6,529 bases of DNA from C00003060 sp964502635 (GTDB lineage: Bacteria; Desulfobacterota; Desulfobacteria; Desulfobacterales; C00003060): contig CAZCXI010000132.1 in NCBI GenBank assembly GCA_964502635.1, forward strand, positions 1-6,529. Direction: 5' to 3'. Position numbers and translations under genes: made by a program. Numbering within the stretch: position 1 is the first letter of the stretch; the number at the start of each line of letters is the position of its first letter. Below, piece after piece: positions 1 to 5,851 of this stretch. The notes beneath the pieces are model-generated. The model made no database searches, was not told where the DNA came from, and saw only the letters and a program-made list of their open reading frames with translations.

Positions 1-12
1 TGGAGACCAATA

Positions 13-79
13 GGGACGTCCGTAAATAAGTAAATAAAACTGGTGATCGGTGAGTTAATTACTTTCTTACGGACGTCCC
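13..79. repeat. REP-like imperfect inverted repeat (GGGACGTCCGTAA arms)
   Basis: Arms of 21 bases at 13-33 and 59-79 are inverted copies of one another with two mismatches; the outer 13 bases (GGGACGTCCGTAA) match perfectly, and a few more bases pair weakly inside. The loop is about 25 bases. Each arm carries the self-complementary octamer GGACGTCC. The element lies outside genes, just past the 3' end of the minus-strand gene ending at 139. That position is typical of REP/BIME elements mobilised by REP-associated tyrosine (Y1) transposases. No transposase is visible here, so the family link is inference; the repeat itself is directly seen. Confidence 0.75.
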
Positions 80-121
80 CCAAAATCTCCTCAAAATCTC
101 AAAATGGACGTCCCTCAAAAT
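71..121. repeat. Short direct repeat, 16-base unit with GGACGTCC
   Basis: The 16-base unit GGACGTCCC(C/T)CAAAAT occurs at 71-86 and again at 106-121 with one mismatch. The bases between them repeat the CAAAATCT part of the unit. The first copy overlaps the right arm of the inverted repeat at 13-79, so the GGACGTCC motif is present three times in about 100 bases. This looks like a small cluster of degenerate REP units rather than a single hairpin. Confidence 0.7.
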
Positions 122-138
122 TCCCAGGCGTATTTGAG

Positions 139-582
139 CTAGCGTCTTCTGATGGGTCTTCGCGGCGTCCGTCTGGGAGTGGGGGTCCTTCTAGTTCTAC
201 CAGTCTTGTCGGCCTTGCCAAGCAACATCACGCCTACAACCCCAGACTGATCAAAAAACAAACTGTAGTTCATGGAGGATAGGATGCGCTCCAGGCCATC
301 CTTAATAGACAAGTCACTGAAGGCAACGGAAACCTTTTCGCCTTCCAAGCTCCCTCCGGACCATACCTGGAACCATATGTCTCTTTCTTCTTTGATTCTG
401 TCTATTACCGTTTCCAAAGGTGCATCTTCTATGCGCGCCGTGAAAGCGTGCTCCGTGAACCGCAGATAGATGTTTCCCTCTTGTGCTGGACTCGCCTTTG
501 ATAGCACCCAGAGGCAAACGCCGGTCGCGAGAAGGACTAGAAGGGCTTTTCCGTAGCTGCATCTCAAGGTAAAAGTGATCAA
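139..582 (-). CDS. Exported protein with STN-like domain and Arg-rich tail
   Basis: Protein of 147 residues. A short basic start and a hydrophobic stretch (about residues 12-29) form a signal peptide or N-terminal anchor, with possible cleavage near SPAQ (31-34). Residues about 38-122 read like a secretin/TonB N-terminal (STN-like) fold: APLETVIDRI, then EGEKVSVAFSDLSIKDGLERIL and a closing beta strand. Such domains sit in the periplasm and often mediate contacts in secretin or TonB-type machines; here it is alone, so no partner can be named. The last 21 residues (127-147) contain 10 Arg, 5 Thr and 4 Pro. The start is a TTG; an in-frame TAA lies six codons upstream and AAGGGGG sits immediately before it, while no ATG is in frame nearby. 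A promoter is visible at 628-656. The gene is likely real; its function is unknown. Confidence 0.72.
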   Translation of the reverse strand: MITFTLRCSYGKALLVLLATGVCLWVLSKASPAQEGNIYLRFTEHAFTARIEDAPLETVIDRIKEERDIWFQVWSGGSLEGEKVSVAFSDLSIKDGLERILSSMNYSLFFDQSGVVGVMLLGKADKTGRTRRTPTPRRTPRRPIRRR

Positions 583-627
583 GGCCCCCTTGTATTAAAG
601 GTCGTTAGCCGTTGATTATTTGAGTTC

Positions 628-656
628 ATAATATCACAACTAAAAAGGTATTGCAA
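628..656 (-). promoter_or_regulatory. Sigma70-type promoter for the 139-582 gene
   Basis: Read on the minus strand, TTGCAA (656-651) is followed after exactly 17 bases by TATTAT (633-628). This is close to the TTGACA/TATAAT consensus with ideal spacing. Transcription would begin near 620 and give a leader of about 38 bases before the TTG start at 582, which independently supports that gene as real. Confidence 0.6.
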
Positions 657-1032
657 GGCCTGCCTATGTTATCGAGCTGTCTTGGCTTCAACAAAAGGCC
701 GCAAACTTGCCAAGACTTTCGACATCATGTACAAATCTATGAAAAGATCGTTTGGTCCACCATCATTTATTATGGCAAGCTATACCTGTGTTTCGCCAGA
801 ATCATACATCTTGCTAAGAAACATTTAGTCTTTTTCCCGCCGGTAGTCCTATCCCTCCTTGCATGTAGCCCGTGGCATTCTTTTACTCAATCTACAAAGT
901 TTCCCAACCAGCATTTTGGACCTATTTTAGCTGGACCACTATAACCCGAAGACACGGACACTGAGGACATCTATCAACCTGGCACTTTTCACGATCCTTG
1001 CAAATATAATGAAAATGTCCCAATATGTAGAG
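657..1032. other. Non-coding gap between divergent genes
   Basis: No convincing gene is seen on either strand. The open frame at 651-944 starts with TTG, lacks a proper ribosome site and has a composition unlike a protein. An 8-base perfect inverted repeat (GTCTTGGC at 679-686, GCCAAGAC at 709-716) with a 22-base loop is present but has no T-run. A perfect TATAAT lies at 1005-1010, but no good -35 hexamer stands 16-18 bases before it. The stretch is long for a simple divergent promoter region, so a small RNA or decayed sequence is possible. Confidence 0.5.
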
Positions 1033-1060
1033 TTGACTCGTCCACAAACTGGTCTACAGC
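1033..1060 (+). promoter_or_regulatory. Possible promoter of the kinase-regulator operon
   Basis: TTGACT at 1033-1038 matches the -35 consensus well, and TACAGC follows 16 bases later at 1055-1060 as a poor -10. The start would be near 1067, about 40 bases before the kinase ATG at 1107. The alternative is the perfect -10 TATAAT at 1005-1010, which lacks a -35 and would then need an activator. The sequence does not decide between them. Confidence 0.3.
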
Positions 1061-1089
1061 ATCGCAATGAATGACCGTCACCATATATA

Positions 1090-1109
1090 GGGGGGGGAAA
1101 CATCCAATG
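1090..1109 (+). promoter_or_regulatory. Ribosome site made of a run of eight Gs
   Basis: Eight consecutive Gs (1090-1097) stand nine bases before the ATG at 1107 and are the only purine-rich sequence able to act as Shine-Dalgarno site. This favours 1107 as the kinase start over an in-frame ATG at 1071, which has no ribosome site and lies directly after a TGA. The encoded N-terminus from 1107 (MLLRSKILLILLVVV) is a normal membrane-anchor start. A homopolymer of this length in a start region can slip during replication and change its spacing. Confidence 0.6.
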
Positions 1110-2981
1110 TTACTCAGATCTAAGATTTTGCTCATTTTGTTGGTTGTTGTCGCTCTGTATGCGGCTTTGGACTATGGAATCCAACGTTTGGTTGTATTCC
1201 CAAGCTTTATTGCCCTCGAACAGCATGAAGCAGAAAAAGATCTGGAGCGTTGTTTTGAGGCCCTCCGAAGGGAGTCTTACCATCTGGATACGTTCAACCA
1301 TGATTGGGCGGCATGGGATGACACATACCAATTTGTCCGAGACCGAAATACGGATTACATTTCATCCAACTTGGTGGCTCAAACCTTCATAGACAACAAA
1401 CTCAATCTGATTTACGTCTGCGATGAAGCGGGCAGGGTTGTATGGGGAGAGATTCGTAATGTTGATACGTGGCAAAGGATGCACCTGAACGGATTCCCTG
1501 CCGAGTCGTTACCTCCTACCCATCCCTTACTCTCGCATGCCAGTGTCGACAGTGCCATCGCGGGTGTCTTCACTACAGAGTACAAACCGATGCTGGTTTC
1601 ATCCAGGCCCATTGTCACCACGAACAACGAAGGGCCAATCCGCGGGACTCTTATTATGGGGCGATTTCTAAGTGAAGACTCAGTTCAAACCCTTGTTGAG
1701 CAGACACGCGTTAATTTCCGGCTCTGGCCGATCACGGGCCATGCAATACCCGAAGCGGAGAGGGAAGTCTTAAACAACATCAGCGACGATCAGCCCTTAC
1801 TGATCAGCGATAATGACAACAACCTCTTGCTCGTTTATGCCACCTTTCCAGACGTCCAGGACAATGCGGCGCTTCTCGTGCGAGCGGAGATCCCTAAGGA
1901 AATCAGTGCAAAGGGTGCTGCTGCTCTGCGGTTTGCGCTCCTTTCGATTCTTGTCGGGGCAATAGTCATACTACTGGTCTTGTTCGTATTGCTTCAGCGA
2001 ACGGTTGTTGCCCCCATGGCGAAGCTGACTGCCCATGTTGTGGCGATTGGAAAGAGCGATGATCTGTCCGCCCGCCTGTCTCTTCCGCGGGGAGATGAAA
2101 TCGGCACCCTGGCTCGGGAATGCGATCGCATGGTGGAACAGCTGTCTGAGGCTCGCAAGAAGCTACTACAGCAATCCTACCATTCTGGCATGGCAGAGAT
2201 GGCTTCCGGTATTCTGCATAATATTCGCAACAGCCTCAATCCTATGGTCGTCGATATCGATGTCTTGCGCCAGGAACTCCGAAAAGCGCCCATTGAAAAG
2301 ATCGAGATGGCTCAAACTGAGTTGACTGAGGGGACCCCTTCATCGCAGCGCAGAAAGGACCTGAACACGTTCTTAGATCTTGCCACTAAGAATCTGGCCA
2401 CGCTGTTTCGAAAGGTGAGAGCCAAGTTGGACGACGTGGCAAGCCGTGCTAGCCATATCGAAGAAATACTTCCCGAGCGGGACACGTTGAGCCTTCGACA
2501 ACGACCTATGGAAGGGGTGAGACTCGACGAACTAGTGCGCGACTCGATTGCCCTGATACCAGGTGATCTCTGTCAAGGTGTTTCTGTGGAGATAGATCCT
2601 AGTGTCGAGAAAATAGGGTCGGTAAGGGCACACAGAGTTTCGCTTTGGCAGATTTTGGCAAACCTGTTGGTCAATGCAGCGGAATCGATCAAAAGAGCTG
2701 ATTTGACCTCAGGAAAGATAGAAATTCGAGTAGATGCTGAACGGGTAGATGGCATCGATATGATCCACTTGCGTATTTGCGATGATGGACAAGGGATCGC
2801 CCCGAGTAATCTTGACCGGATTTTCAAACGGGGGTTTACCATGAACAGAAAAGACTCATGGGGCATCGGTTTACACTGGTGTGCCAATACGATAGCTGCT
2901 ATGAATGGCCGGCTTTATGCGGAAAGCGCGGGCATTGGACATGGCGCTTGCTTTCACCTTCTTTTTCCGAGGGATCAATGA
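1107..2981 (+). CDS. Membrane sensor histidine kinase with CHASE4 and HAMP domains
   Basis: Protein of 624 residues, sensor of a two-component system in the inner membrane. In order: membrane segment 1 (about 6-32); an extracytoplasmic CHASE4 sensor (about 35-260), recognised by DWAAWDDTY (66-74) and the following NTDYISSNL; membrane segment 2 (273-297); HAMP (about 299-352); a dimerisation/phosphoacceptor helix with GILHNIRNSLNP, making His-371 the likely phosphorylated residue; and an ATP-binding domain with N-box N519/N523, DDGQG (559-563) and GIGLH (586-590). All residues needed for kinase activity appear present. The H-box is the HN(I/V)xNxLN type rather than the classical HExR(T)PL. The ligand of this CHASE4 domain is unknown. 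The 3' end overlaps an ATG as ATGA (2978-2981), and the response regulator follows, so the two are cotranscribed and almost certainly partners. Start choice is explained under the ribosome site at 1090-1109. Confidence 0.93.
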   Translation: MLLRSKILLILLVVVALYAALDYGIQRLVVFPSFIALEQHEAEKDLERCFEALRRESYHLDTFNHDWAAWDDTYQFVRDRNTDYISSNLVAQTFIDNKLNLIYVCDEAGRVVWGEIRNVDTWQRMHLNGFPAESLPPTHPLLSHASVDSAIAGVFTTEYKPMLVSSRPIVTTNNEGPIRGTLIMGRFLSEDSVQTLVEQTRVNFRLWPITGHAIPEAEREVLNNISDDQPLLISDNDNNLLLVYATFPDVQDNAALLVRAEIPKEISAKGAAALRFALLSILVGAIVILLVLFVLLQRTVVAPMAKLTAHVVAIGKSDDLSARLSLPRGDEIGTLARECDRMVEQLSEARKKLLQQSYHSGMAEMASGILHNIRNSLNPMVVDIDVLRQELRKAPIEKIEMAQTELTEGTPSSQRRKDLNTFLDLATKNLATLFRKVRAKLDDVASRASHIEEILPERDTLSLRQRPMEGVRLDELVRDSIALIPGDLCQGVSVEIDPSVEKIGSVRAHRVSLWQILANLLVNAAESIKRADLTSGKIEIRVDAERVDGIDMIHLRICDDGQGIAPSNLDRIFKRGFTMNRKDSWGIGLHWCANTIAAMNGRLYAESAGIGHGACFHLLFPRDQ

Positions 2982-3010
2982 GTGTATTTTCTAAATCCAG
3001 AGGGATATCT

Positions 3011-4093
3011 ATGAAACAAGTTGAACCGGATCTGCTACGAATCCTAGTGGTTGACGATGAACAAGCCATATTGGACTCATACCTACAGGTCCTATGCCCT
3101 GAGAGGAACCCTCTGGGGTCAGAACCAGAGATGGAAGCGCTGGCGGCCAGACTCTTTGGCGGGAAACTCCAGCGGCCTTCAGAGGTTACATTTGATCTTG
3201 TGCTATGTCGCCAGGGAGATGAGGCGCTGGAAGCTGCCCGAATCGCCATTGAAACAAACAGACCTTTTGCTGTAGCCTTCATCGACGTACGCTTGCCACC
3301 AGGGCCAGATGGGGTGTGGACAGCGGAGCATATCCGAGCTCTGGATCCCCATATGGAAATCGTTATGGTCACAGCGTATTCTGATGTGGATCCGTCGGAA
3401 ATCGCTGGCCGTGTCTCGCCTGAAGACAAACTTCTCTACGTTCAAAAGCCTTTCCACCCCCAAGAGATTCGGCAATTTGCCTCAGCGTTGGGCGCCAAGT
3501 GGCAGACGGAGAGAGCACTCAGAAGGGTTCACGGAGAGCTTGAAGAGCGGGTGAAGGAACGAACAGCTGAACTGAAAGAAGTCAACCAACAGCTGAAAGA
3601 TGAAATCGCCGGGCATAAAAAGGCCGGGGAGGCGTTGCGAAAAAGAGAGGCGGAGCTGAGATTGAATTCCCGTCATCTTGAGGAAGTGAACACGGCACTG
3701 AGAGTTTTGCTCAGGCAGAGGGACGAACACAAAGTGGAAATCGAAGAAAAGGTCCTGTCCAACTTGAAGGAACTTGTTCTTCCCTTTATGAAGAAATTGA
3801 AAGAGAGCTGTCTGGATGCCAAACAGATGGGTTACGTGAATATCCTCGAATCAAATCTGAATGACCTTATTTCTCCATTTTCACAAAAGCTATCTTCGCA
3901 GTACTTAAACCTGACCCCCTCAGAGATTCAGGTAGCCAATCTTGTAAGAGAGGGGAAAACAACCAAAGAGATAGCTGAGTTGCTGAACGTCTCCGATAAC
4001 GCGATTGTGTTTCACAGATATCACATCAGAAAGAAACTTGGCCTCAAGAACCAAAAAATAAACCTTAGGTCCTACCTGTCATCCCTGCCCTAA
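3011..4093 (+). CDS. Response regulator: receiver, coiled coil, LuxR-type HTH
   Basis: Protein of 360 residues, probable DNA-binding output partner of the upstream kinase. The receiver domain (about 8-160) has the acidic pair D15/D16, phosphoacceptor D92 in FIDVRLP, T121 and K146 in QKPF. D92 lies about 35-40 residues later than usual because of an insertion around residues 30-62. A charged helical coiled coil (about 165-250) follows, then a helical segment and a LuxR/NarL-type helix-turn-helix (about 300-350: LTPSEIQVANLV, KTTKEIAELLNVS, VFHRYHIRKKL). The C-terminal half resembles that of deltaproteobacterial PAS-LuxR proteins, but no PAS domain is present. ATG 3011 is chosen because AGAGGGA (2999-3005) stands five bases before it. 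An alternative in-frame ATG at 2978 overlaps the kinase stop and would add 11 residues; its ribosome site (GAGGGA) is only three bases away. DNA targets are unknown. Confidence 0.9.
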   Translation: MKQVEPDLLRILVVDDEQAILDSYLQVLCPERNPLGSEPEMEALAARLFGGKLQRPSEVTFDLVLCRQGDEALEAARIAIETNRPFAVAFIDVRLPPGPDGVWTAEHIRALDPHMEIVMVTAYSDVDPSEIAGRVSPEDKLLYVQKPFHPQEIRQFASALGAKWQTERALRRVHGELEERVKERTAELKEVNQQLKDEIAGHKKAGEALRKREAELRLNSRHLEEVNTALRVLLRQRDEHKVEIEEKVLSNLKELVLPFMKKLKESCLDAKQMGYVNILESNLNDLISPFSQKLSSQYLNLTPSEIQVANLVREGKTTKEIAELLNVSDNAIVFHRYHIRKKLGLKNQKINLRSYLSSLP

Positions 4094-4107
4094 GGGGATA
4101 GCTCCCC
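4094..4107 (+). other. Hairpin directly after the regulator stop codon
   Basis: GGGGA (4094-4098) pairs with TCCCC (4103-4107) around a four-base loop, beginning one base after the TAA. No T-run follows, so it is not a standard intrinsic terminator; it may protect the 3' end or pause transcription. Confidence 0.35.
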
Positions 4108-4192
4108 CATCCTCTGGACATCTCTTCGGGAAGGCCTTTTTGGGGCATACAAATCCAGTGCTCCCAATAATCCTGGATGGGAAAAGCTTTGC

Positions 4193-4210
4193 AACTCTTG
4201 AAGAGTTTTT
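4193..4210 (+). terminator. Weak candidate terminator of the two-component operon
   Basis: AACTCT (4193-4198) pairs with AGAGTT (4202-4207) around TGA, and the right arm runs into five Ts (4206-4210) followed by CTCTC. The stem is AT-rich and short, so efficiency would be low. It is the best intrinsic candidate seen in the 100 bases after the regulator. Confidence 0.3.
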
Positions 4211-4267
4211 CTCTCAACGTGTAGCCCACTTTGCTTATTTCTTCTTCCAAGTGCCAGGCGTGGTTAT

Positions 4268-4284
4268 AGGATACTGTCTATCCT
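4268..4284. promoter_or_regulatory. Perfect dyad AGGATA-N5-TATCCT, possible operator
   Basis: AGGATA (4268-4273) and TATCCT (4279-4284) are exact inverted copies with a five-base centre. A further AGGA (4290-4293) can pair with the TCCT of the right arm, giving an alternative fold. The dyad lies 15 bases before an AT-rich stretch (4299-4327), so it is placed where a regulator of the 4505 gene would bind. Binding by the adjacent LuxR-type regulator is speculation. Confidence 0.4.
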
Positions 4285-4298
4285 TTAGTAGGACAACC

Positions 4299-4504
4299 TA
4301 TATATAAATAATGTAAAACTCTATAACCTATTGAATGTGCATACTTTTTGCATCTTCTTGCTTCAGCAGTGCCCCGTGCAAAATCGTTGCGGTGAACGTA
4401 CGTCCCACTTTCGCATGGAAGCCGAGGGGAGGTGATAGCAAGGAGAACGCGGTTTTTCTGATTTTCCCAAGACGACACACAAACCAAAAAAGGAGGAGAA
4501 TAAC
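4299..4504 (+). promoter_or_regulatory. AT-rich promoter-like stretch and long leader of the 4505 gene
   Basis: The stretch 4299-4327 is strongly AT-rich and offers -10-like hexamers TATAAA (4303-4308) and TATAAC (4322-4327), but no matching -35 is seen, which suggests activated transcription if the promoter is here. The leader to the ATG at 4505 would be about 170-195 bases. It contains a perfect ACGTACGT palindrome (4396-4403) and ends in a strong AGGAGG (4491-4496) eight bases before the ATG. I could not match the leader to a known riboswitch class. Confidence 0.35.
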
Positions 4505-5134
4505 ATGTTCAAAAAAATTGCAGTACTGGCAATAGTGGCCATGATCGCAGGCTTTTTCCTAGTTCCCATGGTCTCGGCAGAATGCACCGATGCTGCCTGT
4601 TGTGACGGTGACCCTTTGCAATGCCGGTCCCAGGTGACCACACGGGTTCAGGCAGGAAAAATGAAAATGCTTGAAAGCTGGCTGAGGGTGTATCTTTACG
4701 AAAAGGACCCGGCCACATGGAACGTAATCGGAAAAGGGGGAGCCTGGGGGTTCCTGGACTATAGGCCTCAAGGCACAGAGTTCAAGTTCCTGTTTGTCGG
4801 AAAAAAACTGGAGCCGGGTGTAGACTACACCCTGATCTATTACCCTGATCCTTGGCCTGGAGATGGTCTGATCTGCTTGGGTTCGGGCATTGCAAATGAA
4901 GTTGGGAAAGTAAAAATAGTGGGAAAGGGTGATCCGGCAAATCCTTTTTATGCAGAGCCCCAAAGCACTGGCAATTTACCTGTAGCTGACGATGCTAATG
5001 CAGCGTATGGCGCCAAGATTTGGCTGGTTCTCACTAGTGATGTGGACTGTGTAAATCAACAAATGACCGGATGGACACCATCAGAATACCTGTTCGAGAA
5101 CACCCTGATTAACTTTGTGGACACTGACGGATAA
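4505..5134 (+). CDS. Secreted cysteine-containing protein of unknown function
   Basis: Protein of 209 residues with a clear signal peptide: FKK, a hydrophobic core (about 5-20) and a cleavage site after VSA (residue 25). The mature part has six cysteines (27, 32, 33, 40, 124, 182); four cluster near the N-terminus, which suggests disulfides or metal binding outside the cytoplasm. The body is rich in aromatic residues and beta-prone, with LRVYLYEKD, the aromatic cluster DYTLIYYPDPWPGDG (107-121) and IWLVLTSDVDC. No transmembrane helix or cell-wall anchor follows the signal, so it should be released or periplasmic. The start is secure: AGGAGG at 4491-4496. It stands alone, with a long leader before it and a strong terminator 27 bases after the stop. 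I do not recognise the family and assign no function. The gene itself is almost certainly real. Confidence 0.88.
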   Translation: MFKKIAVLAIVAMIAGFFLVPMVSAECTDAACCDGDPLQCRSQVTTRVQAGKMKMLESWLRVYLYEKDPATWNVIGKGGAWGFLDYRPQGTEFKFLFVGKKLEPGVDYTLIYYPDPWPGDGLICLGSGIANEVGKVKIVGKGDPANPFYAEPQSTGNLPVADDANAAYGAKIWLVLTSDVDCVNQQMTGWTPSEYLFENTLINFVDTDG

Positions 5135-5160
5135 TACACACTGTCAACTACAATATAAGG

Positions 5161-5206
5161 ACAGGCCAGGGATGAAGGTATGAGCGCCTCCCTGGCCTGT
5201 TTTTTT
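5161..5206 (+). terminator. Strong intrinsic terminator of the 4505-5134 gene
   Basis: A perfect 12-base stem (ACAGGCCAGGGA at 5161-5172, TCCCTGGCCTGT at 5189-5200) with a 16-base loop is followed by seven Ts (5200-5206). It starts 27 bases after the TAA and is the clearest terminator in the window. Confidence 0.93.
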
Positions 5207-5266
5207 GAATGATCTAGGCATAGGCCCGAAGCTGAAATCGATCCTTAATCGACGAGTTGACAAAAC

Positions 5267-5290
5267 CAGGATCAGAGTGACCCTGTTTTT
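5267..5290 (+). terminator. Second intrinsic terminator, no gene before it
   Basis: CAGGATCA (5267-5274) pairs with TGACCCTG (5278-5285) around a GAG loop with one A/C mismatch and is followed by TTTTT (5286-5290). It may back up the terminator 60 bases upstream. A perfect TTGACA is at 5257-5262 but has no -10 partner. Confidence 0.55.
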
Positions 5291-5410
5291 CTTCCAATCA
5301 CGTACGATATATTGTGGTCTCAGCTAATTCGGCTAAATTTACGACTGCCGGCATATATTTTGGAGAAATTGACGTGTCCAGCAAAAAACAGTTCTGCTAT
5401 GTATAGTTAA

Positions 5411-5493
5411 TGTCTGACTCACCGCCTCGTGCGCTATCCTTCCGATATGGAAACTGCCATTTTCCGGTTAGGCTTCCTGCTTGCGGTAGCAGG
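5411..5493. repeat. Direct repeat element, copy A (left of RAM gene)
   Basis: This 83-base element shares an ordered set of blocks with copy B at 5852-5942: TCTGACTCAC at the left, a 29-base core (5435-5463) with 26 identities to 5880-5908, and a right-hand hairpin. Within the core ATGG and CCAT can pair around a six-base loop. The right hairpin is CCTGCT (5476-5481) with AGCAGG (5488-5493). A T7 run begins about a dozen bases later. It shares no obvious match with a named RNA or mobile-element family that I can recall. Confidence 0.75.
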
Positions 5494-5501
5494 GCATGGT
5501 A

Positions 5502-5529
5502 TTGCTTTTTTTAGTTTACCCTGTATAAT
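5502..5529 (+). promoter_or_regulatory. Probable promoter of the RAM-domain gene
   Basis: TATAAT (5524-5529) is a perfect -10, and TTGCTT (5502-5507) stands 16 bases before it as a moderate -35. The -35 lies nine bases past repeat copy A and overlaps its T-run. The predicted start near 5536 gives a leader of about 59 bases, ending in AAAGGTGA (5583-5590) four bases before the ATG. Confidence 0.55.
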
Positions 5530-5594
5530 TCAGTGCTCGGACATGGGAGACGTAGTTTTAGAAAAGATAAAAATACCGAGTAAAAGGTGACATT

Positions 5595-5834
5595 ATGGCA
5601 GAAGCATATGTATTATTGAAAGTCACACCGGGATATGAAAGAGATATTGTAAAGGAATTAAAAGACATACCTGAAATAGAGGATATTGACGAGCTTTACG
5701 GTGAATGGGATATAATCACAAAAGCCTCAGTAGAAAGAATTGAGGACCTTGATGCACTTCTATCTGAGAAGATGAGAAAAATTGAGGGCGTTACACTAAC
5801 ATCAACGATGATTGTTGCTCAGTACAAGTACTAA
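5595..5834 (+). CDS. Stand-alone Lrp/AsnC ligand-binding (RAM) domain protein
   Basis: Protein of 79 residues that is entirely one Lrp/AsnC effector-binding domain with no DNA-binding half. The pattern is beta-alpha-beta-beta-alpha-beta: AYVLLKVTPG, a helix in YERDIVKELKDI, then IEDIDELYGEWDIITKASV, the helix EDLDALLSEKMRKI, and VTLTSTMIVAQY. In this family the domain oligomerises and binds amino acids or similar small molecules; stand-alone versions are frequent in archaea and may modulate full-length Lrp proteins or act alone. No Lrp partner lies in the window. Composition is unusual: about 37% GC against roughly half in the kinase gene, all three Arg codons are AGA, and three of nine Ile codons are ATA. 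It lies between two direct repeats (5411-5493 and 5852-5942). Acquisition from an archaeon is plausible but is inference. The start is supported by AAAGGTGA. Confidence 0.92.
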   Translation: MAEAYVLLKVTPGYERDIVKELKDIPEIEDIDELYGEWDIITKASVERIEDLDALLSEKMRKIEGVTLTSTMIVAQYKY

Positions 5835-5851
5835 AATGATACAGACGACAA

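Noticed and set aside
651..944. Plus-strand open frame of 97 codons in the long gap
   Set aside because: TTG start with no proper ribosome site, it starts inside the minus-strand promoter, and the protein composition (Cys, His, Phe, Pro scattered, no domain pattern) is unlike a real gene.
980..1002. Sigma54-like promoter (TGGCAC followed by TTGC)
   Set aside because: The GG and GC elements are about 18 bases apart instead of the required 10.
2858..3010. Longer N-terminus for the response regulator starting inside the kinase gene
   Set aside because: It would overlap the kinase by 124 bases, has no ribosome site and adds residues with no receiver-domain similarity. Starts at 3011 or 2978 are far more likely.
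4065..4250. Minus-strand frame reading YNHAWHLEEEI...GYTLREKLFK upstream and through the regulator 3' end
   Set aside because: The protein looks fairly natural, so a decayed gene fragment is conceivable, but it has a TTG start, no ribosome site, a nearby upstream stop, and overlaps the regulator antisense. Not enough to call.
4380..4460. Possible cyclic-di-GMP (GEMM-like) riboswitch; minus strand contains GCGAAAGTGGGACG
   Set aside because: The match is limited to one short loop-like segment, is on the opposite strand from the 4505 gene, and the conserved ACGCAAAGCC and the second helix are missing.
5464..5474. Integron attC-like core GTTAGGC in repeat copy A
   Set aside because: No matching inverse core, the motif is absent from copy B, and there is no integrase in the window.
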